The notes under the pieces were generated by a model. It was not told the DNA's origin. It did no database searches and saw nothing but the letters and a program-made list of their open reading frames with translations. Shown piece by piece: positions 8,336 to 17,670 of a stretch of DNA of 64,000 bases (the stretch's first letter is position 1; each line of letters opens with the position of its first letter). The position numbers were made by a program, and so were the translations under genes. Source of the DNA: Catellatospora tritici (GTDB taxonomy: Bacteria > Actinomycetota > Actinomycetes > Mycobacteriales > Micromonosporaceae). The stretch lies in contig NZ_JAHRCY010000007.1 in the NCBI RefSeq assembly GCF_019083965.1, positions 62,001-126,000 of the forward strand, written 5' to 3'.

Positions 8336-11167
8336 TCAGCTTGCTGTCTTCTTCGCGGCAGCCTTCTTCGGCACACTCTTGGCGGGCTCGGCGGCCTTCT
8401 TGACGGCCTTCGCGGCGGTCGCCTTCTTGGCCGTCGTCTTCTTCGCCGCGACAGTCTTGCTGGTCGTGGCGGCTGCCTTCTTCGCCGGTGCCTTCTTGGC
8501 CGCCGTCTTCTTCGGCGCGGGCCCCTTCGCCCGCTTCTCCGACAGCATTTCGCTGGCCTGCTCGATGGTCAGGCTCTCCGGGGTCTGCCCGCGCCGTAGC
8601 GAGGCGTTGCTCTCGCCGTCGGTGACGTACGGTCCGAACCGGCCGTCCTTGATGACCAGGGGCTTGTCCGTGAGCGGGTCGACACCCATCTCCCGCAGCG
8701 GCGGCTGCGCCGCCCGGCGTCCCCGCTGCTTCGGGGCGGCCAGCAGCGTGAGCGCCTGGTCGAGGGTGACCGTGAACAGCTGCTCCTCGTTCTCCAGCGA
8801 GCGCGAGTCACCGGCCCGCTCGATGTACGGGCCGTACCGGCCGTTCTTGGCGAAGATCTCGGTGCCGTCCGCGTCCTTGCCGACCAGACGGGGCAGCGAC
8901 AGCAGCCGCAGCGCCTCGGCCAGGGTCAGCGTGTCCGGGGTATGCGTCTTGAGCAGCGAGGAGTTGATTTCGCCGCTGGAGACGTACGGGCCGTACCGGC
9001 CGGACTTGAGCACCACCGGCTCGCCCGTCTCCGGGTGGTCGCCCAGCCTGCGCTCGCCGCCGCCGCCGAGGAACAGCTCCTCGACCTTCTCCGGGGTGAG
9101 CTCGTCGGGGGCGATCCCGTCCGGGACCGACACGCGGTCGCCCTCGCTCGCGGTCTCCGCGTCGGGGTCGATGTCCGTGCCGGGGGCGTGGCCGTTGCCG
9201 TTCGCTCCGCGCTGCAGGTACGGGCCGTACTTGCCGACCCGGACCACCACGTTGCGGCCCTGCTCGTCGGTGAACAGCTTGATCGAGTTGATGCTGCGCG
9301 CGTCGATCTCGCCCAGGTGCTCGGTGACCAGCTTCTTCAGACCTCCGGCCTGCGCCACCGAACCCTCGGCCGCGCTCGGCGAGCCGAAGTAGAAGGAGGT
9401 CAGGAACTCCAGCGCGGTGGCGTCGCCGCCGGCGATCTGGTCGAGCTGGTCCTCCATCGCGGCGGTGAAGCCGTAGTCGACCAGCCGCGGGTAGTGCTGC
9501 TCCAGCAGCCCGATCACCGCGAACGCGACGAAGGTCGGGATCAGCGCCTGGCCGCGCTTGGTGACGTAGCCCCGGTCCTGGATCGTCTGCATGATCGACG
9601 CGTACGTCGACGGGCGGCCGATGCCCAGCTCCTCCAGCGCCTTGACCAGCGAGGCCTCGGTGTAGCGGGCGGGCGGCTGGGTGGTGTGCCCGACCGCTTC
9701 CAGCCCCTCTTCCGTGAGCTTCTGGTCCTTGACCAGCACCGGCAGCTTGCGCTCGGCGTCGTCGGCCTCGGCGGAGTCGTCGTCGGAGGACTCCACGTAG
9801 GCGCGCAGGAAGCCGGGGTCGGTGATGGTCCGGCCGCTGGCGCCGAAGTCGGCGTCCTCGTTCGCGGCGGTCGTCGCCCGGATCCGCACGCTGACGCTCA
9901 TGCCGACCGCGTCGGACATCTGCGAGGCGATGGTGCGCTGCCAGATCAGCTCGTAGAGCTTGTACTCCTCGGTCGACAGCTCGTTGCGGACCGAGCCCGG
10001 GGTGCGGAAGTTGTCACCGGCGGGACGGATCGCCTCGTGCGCCTCCTGCGCGTTCTTGACCTTGCCGGAGTAGCGGCGCGGCTGCGGCGGGACGGCGCCC
10101 GAGCCGTAGAGCTCGGCGATCTGCGTCCGGGCGGCGGCCAGGGCCGACTCGGAGAGGTTCACCGAGTCGGTACGCATATAGGTGATGTAGCCGTTCTCGT
10201 ACAGCTTCTGCGCGGTGCGCATCGTCGCCGCCGAGGAGAAGCGCAGCTTGCGCGCCGCCTCCTGCTGCAGCGTCGAGGTGATGAACGGGGGGTACGGCTT
10301 GCGCCGGTACGGCTTCTCCTCGACCCGGGTGACCGTGAACGGCCGCCCGTCCAGCCGCGCCGCCAGCCCCCGGGCGCCGTCGCCGTCGAGCTGCACCACG
10401 CCCGCACCCGGCTTGAGCCTGCCGGTGGTCGGCTCGAAGTCCTTGCCGGAAGCGATGCGGTCGCCGTCGAGCGCGATCAGGGTCGCCGTGAAGGTGCGCG
10501 GCCCGTCGCCAGGCTTGTCGACCGCGAGCGTCGCGGTGATGTCCCAGTAGTCGGCGGCGCGGAACGCCATCCGCTGCTTCTCCCGCTCGACCACGATCCG
10601 GGTCGCCACCGACTGCACGCGACCTGCGGAAAGGCCGCGCTGGACTTTCTTCCACAGCACCGCCGACACGTCGTAGCCGTAGAGGCGGTCCAGGATGCGG
10701 CGGGTCTCCTGCGCGTCGACCAGGTCGCGGTCGATCTCACGCGGGTTGGCCACGGCCGCCTGGATGGCCGGCTTGGTGATCTCGTGGAAGACCATCCGCT
10801 TGACCGGCACCTTGGGCTTGAGCGTCTCCACCAGGTGCCAGGCGATGGCCTCGCCCTCGCGGTCCTCATCTGTGGCGAGGAAGACCTCGTCGGCGCTCTT
10901 GAGCAGCTCCTTGAGCTTGCTCACGTGCTTGGCCCGGTCCGGGTTGACGATATATACCGGGGCGAAGCCGTTGTCGACGTCGACGCCGAGGTAGGCCCAC
11001 GGCTCCTTCTTGTACTTCTCGGGCATCTGCTTGGACCCCGCCGGGAGGTCGCGGATGTGCCCGAGGCTTGCCTCGACGACGTATCCGGGGCCGAGATAGC
11101 CCGAGATCGTCTTCGCCTTCGCCGGGGACTCGACGATCACCAGTCGGTTCCTGGAAGCTGTCGGCAC
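8336..11167 (-). CDS. topA: DNA topoisomerase I
   Basis: This type IA topoisomerase of 943 residues relaxes negative supercoils. The Toprim domain is N-terminal (RLVIVESPAKAKT, later TDEDREGEAIAWH). The catalytic tyrosine is Tyr330 in YMRTDS. The C-terminal half carries four repeated GRYGPY or GKYGPY-type modules, followed by a Lys/Ala-rich tail (about residues 885-943). This Lys-rich tail and the absence of zinc fingers are typical of actinobacterial TopA. An upstream ATG at 11275 keeps the frame open, but the GTG at 11167, with GGAGAGAG 7 bases before it, fits the family N-terminus (VPTASRNRLVIVES) and is preferred. Confidence 0.95.
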   Translation of the reverse strand: MPTASRNRLVIVESPAKAKTISGYLGPGYVVEASLGHIRDLPAGSKQMPEKYKKEPWAYLGVDVDNGFAPVYIVNPDRAKHVSKLKELLKSADEVFLATDEDREGEAIAWHLVETLKPKVPVKRMVFHEITKPAIQAAVANPREIDRDLVDAQETRRILDRLYGYDVSAVLWKKVQRGLSAGRVQSVATRIVVEREKQRMAFRAADYWDITATLAVDKPGDGPRTFTATLIALDGDRIASGKDFEPTTGRLKPGAGVVQLDGDGARGLAARLDGRPFTVTRVEEKPYRRKPYPPFITSTLQQEAARKLRFSSAATMRTAQKLYENGYITYMRTDSVNLSESALAAARTQIAELYGSGAVPPQPRRYSGKVKNAQEAHEAIRPAGDNFRTPGSVRNELSTEEYKLYELIWQRTIASQMSDAVGMSVSVRIRATTAANEDADFGASGRTITDPGFLRAYVESSDDDSAEADDAERKLPVLVKDQKLTEEGLEAVGHTTQPPARYTEASLVKALEELGIGRPSTYASIMQTIQDRGYVTKRGQALIPTFVAFAVIGLLEQHYPRLVDYGFTAAMEDQLDQIAGGDATALEFLTSFYFGSPSAAEGSVAQAGGLKKLVTEHLGEIDARSINSIKLFTDEQGRNVVVRVGKYGPYLQRGANGNGHAPGTDIDPDAETASEGDRVSVPDGIAPDELTPEKVEELFLGGGGERRLGDHPETGEPVVLKSGRYGPYVSSGEINSSLLKTHTPDTLTLAEALRLLSLPRLVGKDADGTEIFAKNGRYGPYIERAGDSRSLENEEQLFTVTLDQALTLLAAPKQRGRRAAQPPLREMGVDPLTDKPLVIKDGRFGPYVTDGESNASLRRGQTPESLTIEQASEMLSEKRAKGPAPKKTAAKKAPAKKAAATTSKTVAAKKTTAKKATAAKAVKKAAEPAKSVPKKAAAKKTAS

Positions 11168-11444
11168 GTTTCTCTCTCCGCGGTGGTCCGGGTGGCTGTA
11201 GCCGCTACAAGGGCGGCTCGGTCTGAGGTTACGCAGCGGGCGAGCGGCGGACTGCCGCCCCCGGGAAGGGGACAACCGTGCCGCGGATGTCCAAGGTAAC
11301 GCTCAGTGTGCGCCGAGGGTTACACGCCCCATCGACGTACGGGCACATTCTTGTGACCGGAGACACGATACTCCGCGCCATAAACCGGACAAGAGGGATT
11401 CCACCCGTCGCACTCCACCAAGATCGGAAGAACGGTGAGGCGCC

Positions 11445-11798
11445 TCAGTCGGTCTCCTGAGGGTGCCCCGTCCCCGCGTAGGTAATCCACGCGGTACGGC
11501 GCTCGTCGTCGATCAGGTACCAGATTCGCCCGCCGCCGGTGACTTCGTACTACCAGCGCTCATGCTCCTGGCCCTTCCATACGCCGGTGGCCAGCGAGCC
11601 TTTCAACCGGTGGTGGCGCTCCGGCGCCGCATGACCGCGCGGATTCGCCCGGATGGTGTCGTACGCGCGCCGCAAGTTCGCGGACGCCTGGCGGGACAGA
11701 TGCTCCCACCCATCGGCGGCGGCGGAGTTGGCGAACCTCAGGTCGTATTCGCCGTCGATCGGCGGCGGCGTGGCGCGGTCCCCACGCTTGGGGCTCAA
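11445..11798 (-). pseudogene. RelE/ParE-like toxin with in-frame amber stop
   Basis: Reading from ATG 11798, an 82-residue frame (WEHLSRQASANLRRAYDTIR, then RHHRLKGSL and GQEHERW) ends at a TAG at 11550-11552. The same frame continues at once with YEVTGGGRIWYLIDDERRTA and WITYAGTGHPQETD to a TGA at 11445. The joined 117 residues have the RelE/ParE toxin pattern, where the end of the fold (R-I-W-Y-x-I-D) carries the active strand. A single CAG to TAG change (Gln to stop) would explain it. The ATG overlaps the stop of the upstream antitoxin-like gene (ATGA). Translation of the 5' part alone would give an incomplete fold, so the toxin is probably dead unless the amber codon is read through or is a sequencing error. 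Confidence 0.7.
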
Positions 11799-12295
11799 AG
11801 TTCACCGGCCGGAGCAGGCACCTGCCCGAGGTCGCCGTCCGGTTCTCGCTGAATGATCTCCAGCAGCACGGGATCGGCATAGACCTCGGCCGTGTGGCGC
11901 CACTGCTCCAGCAGCACCGCCACCGGTGACAGGTTCCCCAGCGACGCGGCGCCCTGGGTCACCGATACCAGTTCGGCCAACAACTGATCCAGATCCACCT
12001 CGGGCAGGAACGTCGTCCACGGCAGCGCCTCGCCAAGGGCGAGACGCACCACGTCCAGCGGCTGGGAGCGGACCAGGCTGGCCAAAAGGCGCGCGGTGAA
12101 GTCGACGACGACCCCATCCCGTTCCATCTGGTCGACGCGCATCAGCGCGAGGTCGACGTCGTCGCGGCGCCGCAGGCGGAGCGCCCGCACGACGTTCAGC
12201 CGCTTCGCGGCGGCTCCGGGCCGATGCAGAAACTCACTGAACGGCAGATCTTCGTATGCGACCACCACGACATCCACACTACCGTGGATATCCAT
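11795..12295 (-). CDS. Probable antitoxin of the RelE-like toxin
   Basis: The 166-residue protein starts MDIHGSVDVVVVAYEDLPF. It has a segment resembling the prevent-host-death type of antitoxin start (LPFSEFLHRPGAAAKRLN, then LRLRRRDDVDLALMRVD), followed by a long helical C-terminal domain. It lies immediately upstream of, and overlaps by 4 bases, the toxin-like frame; antitoxin-first order with coupling is standard for type II modules. No helix-turn-helix was recognised. An ATG at 12331 is also in frame but lies inside the 27-bp tandem repeat; ATG 12295 is preferred, although no good ribosome site precedes either. The antitoxin function is inferred from context. Confidence 0.6.
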   Translation of the reverse strand: MDIHGSVDVVVVAYEDLPFSEFLHRPGAAAKRLNVVRALRLRRRDDVDLALMRVDQMERDGVVVDFTARLLASLVRSQPLDVVRLALGEALPWTTFLPEVDLDQLLAELVSVTQGAASLGNLSPVAVLLEQWRHTAEVYADPVLLEIIQREPDGDLGQVPAPAGEL

Positions 12296-12300
12296 CGGGC

Positions 12301-12354
12301 GCACTGTGCGGCCACTGGATGCGTACAGCACTGTGCGGCCACTGGATGCGTACA
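12301..12354. repeat. Perfect 27-bp tandem duplication
   Basis: Two identical 27-base units (12301-12327 and 12328-12354, each starting GCACTGTGCGGCCACTGGAT) lie directly upstream of the antitoxin start. Each unit contains a CCACTGGATGCGTACAGTGG-like dyad at its junctions, so the duplication doubles a possible operator. Confidence 0.85.
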
Positions 12355-12534
12355 GTGGTCAACATCGACGACCAAACATCAGAGCCGACCCTCGGAAAAC
12401 CAGAAGCCGCCTCGGCGAAGGACCTGGTCAACACCGCGTCGGAATCCGTCACCTTGCTGCGCCCACGCATCGAGCAGCTTGGCATCGGCCCAGACATCGA
12501 CGATCAACGGGTGATGGGCCGAGCTCGGCGGTGA
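12355..12534 (+). CDS. Possible small hypothetical protein
   Basis: A 59-residue frame starts GTG 12355 (VVNIDDQTSEPTLGKPEAAS) and runs to a TGA at 12534. Its composition is protein-like (acidic start, amphipathic helix around DLVNTASESVTLLRPRIEQL). GC at third positions is clearly lower than in neighbouring genes, and there is no good ribosome site. It is divergent from the antitoxin. It may be a remnant or no gene at all. Confidence 0.2.
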   Translation: MVNIDDQTSEPTLGKPEAASAKDLVNTASESVTLLRPRIEQLGIGPDIDDQRVMGRARR

Positions 12535-12551
12535 CACCCCACGCGGCGGGA

Positions 12552-13541
12552 TCAGGCCCAGCCGTGGCGGGCGGCGTGCCAGCCGAGTTGCATGCGGGTT
12601 TCGACTGCGGCCAGATCCATCAGGTGGCGCAGGCGGCGCTGGAGCGTGCGCAGGGACAGGTCGAGCTGGGTGGCCACGGCCTGGTCGGTCAGGCCCGACA
12701 GCAGCAGGGCCAGGATCCGCCGGTCCAGCTCGGTCGGGCCGTCGGTCGCGAGTTCCGTGTACGACAGCTCGCCCGACGCGAACGTCGTGAGCTCCAGCGG
12801 GAAGGCCCGTTGCCAGACGATCTCGAACAGCGCCTCCAGCGCGGCCAGCAGCCCGCTGCGGTGCAGCAGCACGGCGCCGGGTTCGCTGCCGGGCAGGAAC
12901 GACACCGCGATCGGGACCAGGGCCAGGTCCTCGTCGGCCAGGATGAGCTTCATCGGCAGCGAGTCCGCCACGCGCAGTTCGAGGCCGCGCTGCAGCGAGT
13001 CCACGATCTCGGCCACGATGCCGGGCTCGGCCAGCACCGGCCGCTCCAGCACCACCCGGAACCGCACGCCGCGTTCGGCGGCGGCGTCCTCCTGGGCGTT
13101 CGAGCCCGGCGGCACCGCGATGTACGGCGCGGTGACGAAGTGGCGGATCTCCTTGCGGGCCGCCTGCTGCACCTGCTGGAACCGGTGGCGGATGGCGTCG
13201 ACGCCGGACAGCACCTCGATCAGCTCGCCGATGCTGCGCCCGGCCACCGCCGCGCGGTGCTCCTCGGCCAGCGTGACCAGGGCTTGTTCCGCGACGCGCA
13301 GCCCGTCCCGCCGTTCGGTGATCATGGCGCCGAGCGCCATCGCGGGCGGCGCGGCGACGTAAGCCTCGCCGCCGGAGGGCAGGGCCAGTCCGCAGTCGAC
13401 CAGCCGCACCAGCGCCCGGTCCACCTCCGACTCGGGCGTCTCCAGCACGTCGGCCAGCAGCATCGCGGTGGCGCTGGGACGGCCGAGCAGGGCCCGGTAG
13501 ACCCGCTCCTCGGCGGGGTCGAGCCCCAACGCTCCCAGCAT
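12552..13541 (-). CDS. LuxR/TrmB-like transcriptional regulator beside a subtilase
   Basis: The 329-residue protein has an N-terminal winged-helix part of TrmB type (LGLDPAEERVYRALLGRPSA, residues about 4-60), a middle domain with PMKLILADEDLALVPIAV, and a C-terminal LuxR-type helix-turn-helix (LDRRILALLLSGLTDQAVAT, then LDLSLRTLQRRLRHLMD, about 262-320). It has no receiver domain. The true start is ATG 13541 with GGGGAGGG 8 bases before it. It lies downstream of the large S8 protease on the same strand behind a hairpin. The regulator at 40680-41732 is a clear paralogue and also lies directly downstream of an exoprotease. Signal and targets are unknown. Confidence 0.85.
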   Translation of the reverse strand: MLGALGLDPAEERVYRALLGRPSATAMLLADVLETPESEVDRALVRLVDCGLALPSGGEAYVAAPPAMALGAMITERRDGLRVAEQALVTLAEEHRAAVAGRSIGELIEVLSGVDAIRHRFQQVQQAARKEIRHFVTAPYIAVPPGSNAQEDAAAERGVRFRVVLERPVLAEPGIVAEIVDSLQRGLELRVADSLPMKLILADEDLALVPIAVSFLPGSEPGAVLLHRSGLLAALEALFEIVWQRAFPLELTTFASGELSYTELATDGPTELDRRILALLLSGLTDQAVATQLDLSLRTLQRRLRHLMDLAAVETRMQLGWHAARHGWA

Positions 13542-13634
13542 CGGCACCCTCCCCACTGGCAATGACTGCGGGGAGAGTATGCGCCATGGCGCGGAAACTT
13601 GAATAGTCCCTGTTGACGGGCTGTCAGACGGGAC

Positions 13635-13664
13635 GGGCCCCGGGAAGTCGCCTCCCCGGGGCCC
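13635..13664 (-). terminator. Hairpin after the S8 protease
   Basis: Arms GGGCCCCGGG (13635-13644) and CCCGGGGCCC (13655-13664) with a 10-base loop lie just past the protease stop and before the regulator. There is no T-run, as is usual in high-GC actinobacteria. Confidence 0.6.
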
Positions 13665-13675
13665 ACCGTGGTGAC

Positions 13676-16600
13676 TCATCGCAGGCCGTACGCCCGGATG
13701 ATCTCGTTCTTGACGCTGTAGCCGCTGTCCGCCTCGGCGCTGGCGCGCACCGAGATGAAGCCGCCGGCCTTGTTCGCGGTCTTGAACGAACCCTTCCAGT
13801 AGCCGTCGGCGCCCTTGGTCAGGGTCACCTTCTGCCAGGTGGCGCCGTCGTCGTAGGAGACGTCCAGGGTCACCTTGGTGACCTTGCCGGGCACGGTGCC
13901 GTGGTCCATCGAGACCGGGTGCAGCGTGATCTGCTGGGTCGCGTTGGCCTTCACGTCGCCGTGCAGGTCGGACTCCAGCGCGTAGTCCAGGTTCAGCACC
14001 GAGAAGGGCTCGAAGTAGTCCGAGTCCACGAAGCCGGACATGAAGGTCCACTCGCTGTGGGTGCGGGTCGACAGCCGGAACTGGTCACCGGGCCGCTCCG
14101 CGTCCAGGACGGCGCGGTAGGGCAGGTTCTCCGCCGGGACCTCCTGCCACTGCATGTCCCCGCTCATGTCGTTGTCGCTGATCAGCGTGTCGCCCTGGAA
14201 CACCTGCAGGTGCTCCGGCGTCGCACCCCACGGCAGGTAGCCGCCGAGCCGCATCTTGTCGCTGGACGAGCCCCAGGCCAGGACGTTCCAGGTCATGTAG
14301 TTCTGCGCGCGGGAGTTCTGCACCCCGAAGGAGTCGCTCATGCCGGGGCGGGTCGCCGGGGCGAACCAGTCCAGGCGAGTCGTGCTGCCCTTGGCGTACG
14401 TGTTCTCGCCCGACACCAGAACCCACGGCAGCTCGCTGTTGCTGTCCTGCTGGTGCGCCTCGACCCAGACCTGATCCGGAGTGACCCACTCGACCCGGGT
14501 GCCCGGGTGCCACTCCCGCTCGGGGAAGCCGAGTGCCGGGCTGATGGTCACGTCGAGGCGGAACCCGGAGCCGTCGGCCGGCTCGCCCGAGTTGTAGTAG
14601 CGAGCGTCGATCTTCGCGAGGTCACGCTGGCTCGGCTTGTACACCAGCGGCTTGTCCGGCACCTGTCCCGGGTAGTTGCGGGCCAGGTCGTAGACGAACG
14701 GGGTGAACTCCGTCTGCTTCACCCGCAGGTTGACGAAGCCCAGCTTGGCCATCGCGATGAGCAGCTTGCCGGCGTCGCGGTGCACGGTGGCCACCGGGAT
14801 CGCCGACTCGCCGACGTACTCCATCAGGCCGCCGGGCTCGTTGTTGACCACGATCAGAGCCTTCGCCCCGGCCGCGTTCGCGGCGGCGGTGCGCTCGTCC
14901 GGCGTGACCTCGTCGCTGCGCTCCACGACGACGAGCTTGCCCTTGGCCTTGATCTTCTTGTAGTCGGCCGCCGCGCCCTTGCCGGCGTAGACGGCGAGCA
15001 TGTTGTCCGAGGTGGTGCCCAGGGTGCTGCCCGCCTGCACCAGCGTCTCGAAGTGGAGCAGTCCGGCCACCGCGCTCACGCTGAGCAGTTCCTCGCCCTT
15101 GCGCCAGCGGGTGGTGAAGATGAAGTCGCCCTGCGTCATCTTCTTCGTCGGCGACACGTAGACGTCGTCGTACATCGGCGGGACCTCGTAGCCGCCGCGG
15201 ACGTCGAACCAGGGGTCCGTGCCGTTGAAGTGGACGTTGTAGTTGACGATGACCTGGCGGTTCTCGGCGCGCTGCGGCGCCTCGGTCTCCAGCAGGCGCG
15301 CCTTGCTCGCGTCGAGGACGACATCGGCCGGGCCGCTGCCGAGCACGACCTCCGGTTCTACCAGCACGGCCAGACCGCTCCGGTCCGCCTTGGCGCCCGC
15401 CACGTCGATGAAGCTCGACAGGGAGTAGATGCCGGGAGGCATGCGCAGGGTCGCCGAACCTACGACGTAGATCGACCACGGCCACTCGCTGCCGGACTGG
15501 TTGATGCCGACGTAGCCCTCGGCGGGCTTGCCGTCGCGGCCGACCAGCTTGATGTTCAGGTCGTAGGCCTCGTCCTCCTTGAGGAGCCCGACCGAGGTGC
15601 GGGTCACCGCCTGCCCGGTGGCCGCGTCGGTGCCGATCACGTAGCCGGTGCTGCGGCCGGTGGGGGCGGCCTGCGGGTCGCCGGTGACCTGGACGGCGGC
15701 GGTGCCGCCGGCCGGGACGGTGACCGTGTTCGCGCCCAGCGTGAACGCGCCCTGGGTGTTGGTCAGCGCCAGGTTCAGCGTGACGTCGGCGGCGCCGCTG
15801 TTGGTGAAGGTCAGGTCCTTCGTGACGGCGGTGTCGCTCGGCTGGTACGGCCACGTGTAGTTGCCGAAGAACAGCGTGCCGCTGCTGCGGACCGTGTTGC
15901 GGATCGCGGCGGCCACGTCGAGGCGGCCGGTGCCGACCTCGTACGGGCTGTACCAGTCGGCCAGGCCCTTGGAGCTGCTCATCAGCGCATCCTTGAGCTG
16001 CTGGCCCTTCCAATCGGGGTGCCGCTGCTTCAGGATCGCGGCCGCGCCCGACACGTGCGGGGTGGCCATCGAGGTGCCGCTGATGGTCCAGTACATGCCG
16101 TCGTTGGCCGGGTTGACCTGCTGCTGCGACCGGGCGGCGGTGATGTCGACGCCCGGCGCGGAGATGTCCGGCTTCATGGCGCCGTTGGTCAGCGGGCCGG
16201 TGCTGGAGAAGTAGGCCAGCCCGTCCTGCTTGTCGGTCGCGGCGACGGTGAGCGCCGAGGCGGCCGCGCCGGGCGCGGAGATGCTCTGCGGGCCCGCGTT
16301 GCCGGCGGCGATGACGAACAGCGTGCCGTACTGCGCCGACAGCTGGTCGACCGCCATCGACATCGGGTCGGTGCCGTCCGACGGGAAGCTGTCGCCGAGG
16401 CTCATGCTCACGATGTCGGCGCCCTGCTGGGCGGCCCACTCCATGCCCGCGAGGACCCACGAGTCGGCGCCGTTTCCGTCGACGCCGCCGAGCACCTTGC
16501 CGACGATCAGGTCGGCGCCGGGCGCGACGCCCTTGTAGTCGCCGCCGGAGGCGGCGCCGGTGCCCACGATCGTCGAGGCGACGTGGGTGCCGTGGCCGTG

Positions 16601-17413
16601 GATGTCGATGACGGACTCGCCGGGCACGAAGCTGGCGGTGCCGTCGATCTGGGTGGCCAGGTCGGGGTGGGTGGTGTCGATGCCGGTGTCGAGCACGGCG
16701 ACCTTGACGCCGTGGCCGTCGTACCCGGCCGCCCACGCCTCGGGCGCGCCGATCAGCGGCACGCTCTCCTTGAGGTCGACCTTGACCTGGCCGTCGAGCC
16801 ACAGCTTGGCCACGCCCGAGCCCAGTGCCGTGCTGCCCTGCGGGGCGACGGTGGTCCAGAACGAGCGGGTCTGCCGCTTGTCGGCCGACAGCGCGGCACC
16901 GTGGATGCCGTTCAGCCTGCGGACCAGCTTGCTGCCGCGCGGGGCCGCCGGGTCGGCGGCCTTCGTCTTGGCCTTGGGCGGGGTGTACGTGGCGATCAGC
17001 GGCACCTGGGTCGACTTGGCGTCGTCGTAGCCCATCTCGATCAGGTCCGTGACGTCGAACAGCCGCCGGTCCAGCTTGTTGGCGTACAGCAGCGAGGCGG
17101 CCTCGTCCGGGATGACGTACAGGTCGCCCTTGATCTCCTGGATCTTCACGCCGCCGACGGCGTTGTCCGGCCGGTCAACGTCGGCGATCTGCTTGCCGTC
17201 GGACATCGTGGTGACGGTGACGACGTCGCCGGTGACCAGGGTGACCTTGTGGGTCGCCGCGGGCTTGGCGGGGATGATGGGCTTGCTCGGCGCGGCCAGC
17301 GCGGGCGCCTGCACGACGGCGAAACCCGCCGCCAGCAGCGGCACCGCGGCGGCCGCCGAGATCAGCTGCCAGCGCCTGCGCCGGAAGCCGGAAGGCTGTG
17401 AGGGGGAGAACAT
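13676..17413 (-). CDS. Secreted S8 subtilisin-like serine protease (giant)
   Basis: This 1245-residue exoprotease has a signal sequence (RRRRW followed by a hydrophobic core, cleavage near residue 40), a propeptide region (HKVTLVTGDVVTVT, about 55-200), and a peptidase S8 domain with catalytic Asp242 (AVLDTGID), His274 (GHGTHVAS), Asn372 (AAGNAG) and Ser448 (SGTSMATP). A PA-domain-like region (AAGAKALIVVNNEPGG, around 845) and a long beta-rich C-terminal part follow. It probably degrades extracellular protein. No Shine-Dalgarno is evident before ATG 17413; a TAGACC about 8 bases upstream would allow a leaderless start. An inverted repeat (17457-17492) lies in its upstream region. It is divergent from the SARP gene and followed by the LuxR-like regulator. 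Confidence 0.93.
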   Translation of the reverse strand: MFSPSQPSGFRRRRWQLISAAAAVPLLAAGFAVVQAPALAAPSKPIIPAKPAATHKVTLVTGDVVTVTTMSDGKQIADVDRPDNAVGGVKIQEIKGDLYVIPDEAASLLYANKLDRRLFDVTDLIEMGYDDAKSTQVPLIATYTPPKAKTKAADPAAPRGSKLVRRLNGIHGAALSADKRQTRSFWTTVAPQGSTALGSGVAKLWLDGQVKVDLKESVPLIGAPEAWAAGYDGHGVKVAVLDTGIDTTHPDLATQIDGTASFVPGESVIDIHGHGTHVASTIVGTGAASGGDYKGVAPGADLIVGKVLGGVDGNGADSWVLAGMEWAAQQGADIVSMSLGDSFPSDGTDPMSMAVDQLSAQYGTLFVIAAGNAGPQSISAPGAAASALTVAATDKQDGLAYFSSTGPLTNGAMKPDISAPGVDITAARSQQQVNPANDGMYWTISGTSMATPHVSGAAAILKQRHPDWKGQQLKDALMSSSKGLADWYSPYEVGTGRLDVAAAIRNTVRSSGTLFFGNYTWPYQPSDTAVTKDLTFTNSGAADVTLNLALTNTQGAFTLGANTVTVPAGGTAAVQVTGDPQAAPTGRSTGYVIGTDAATGQAVTRTSVGLLKEDEAYDLNIKLVGRDGKPAEGYVGINQSGSEWPWSIYVVGSATLRMPPGIYSLSSFIDVAGAKADRSGLAVLVEPEVVLGSGPADVVLDASKARLLETEAPQRAENRQVIVNYNVHFNGTDPWFDVRGGYEVPPMYDDVYVSPTKKMTQGDFIFTTRWRKGEELLSVSAVAGLLHFETLVQAGSTLGTTSDNMLAVYAGKGAAADYKKIKAKGKLVVVERSDEVTPDERTAAANAAGAKALIVVNNEPGGLMEYVGESAIPVATVHRDAGKLLIAMAKLGFVNLRVKQTEFTPFVYDLARNYPGQVPDKPLVYKPSQRDLAKIDARYYNSGEPADGSGFRLDVTISPALGFPEREWHPGTRVEWVTPDQVWVEAHQQDSNSELPWVLVSGENTYAKGSTTRLDWFAPATRPGMSDSFGVQNSRAQNYMTWNVLAWGSSSDKMRLGGYLPWGATPEHLQVFQGDTLISDNDMSGDMQWQEVPAENLPYRAVLDAERPGDQFRLSTRTHSEWTFMSGFVDSDYFEPFSVLNLDYALESDLHGDVKANATQQITLHPVSMDHGTVPGKVTKVTLDVSYDDGATWQKVTLTKGADGYWKGSFKTANKAGGFISVRASAEADSGYSVKNEIIRAYGLR

Positions 17414-17456
17414 GACAAGGGTCTACCGGTCCGCGACCCTCAGGTGAATAGGCGCG

Positions 17457-17492
17457 GTTGGCGGGGTTCCGTCATGGCGAAAACCCGCCAAC
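17457..17492. promoter_or_regulatory. Inverted repeat upstream of the S8 protease
   Basis: GTTGGCGGG (17457-17465) and CCCGCCAAC (17484-17492) form a 9-bp dyad with an 18-base spacer, 44-79 bases before the protease start and in the divergent intergenic region shared with the SARP gene. It could be an operator for either gene. Confidence 0.4.
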
Positions 17493-17670
17493 TCGCAGGT
17501 GGCGACGTGGTTACCCACAGCTGAAGTTTCGACCCTGGCCACCGGGACCGTTCTGCGCGAGGATCCGTACCGGCGCGGCCCGACGGCCTGGTGACCAGGA
17601 AGGAGAAGCTTTGCCCTGGTCACTGGGCCGCTACACTGGGCGCCGCTGAGGTGTGACGGTGAGGTGCGAA

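Noticed and set aside
11423-11438. Sequence AGATCGGAAGAACGG resembling a sequencing adapter
   Set aside because: It differs from the adapter core within 13 bases, lies in plausible non-coding DNA and joins smoothly to the toxin frame, so contamination is unlikely.
13613-17401. 1262-residue plus-strand frame
   Set aside because: It is the antisense shadow of the S8 protease, full of Arg, His and Asp repeats with no domain.
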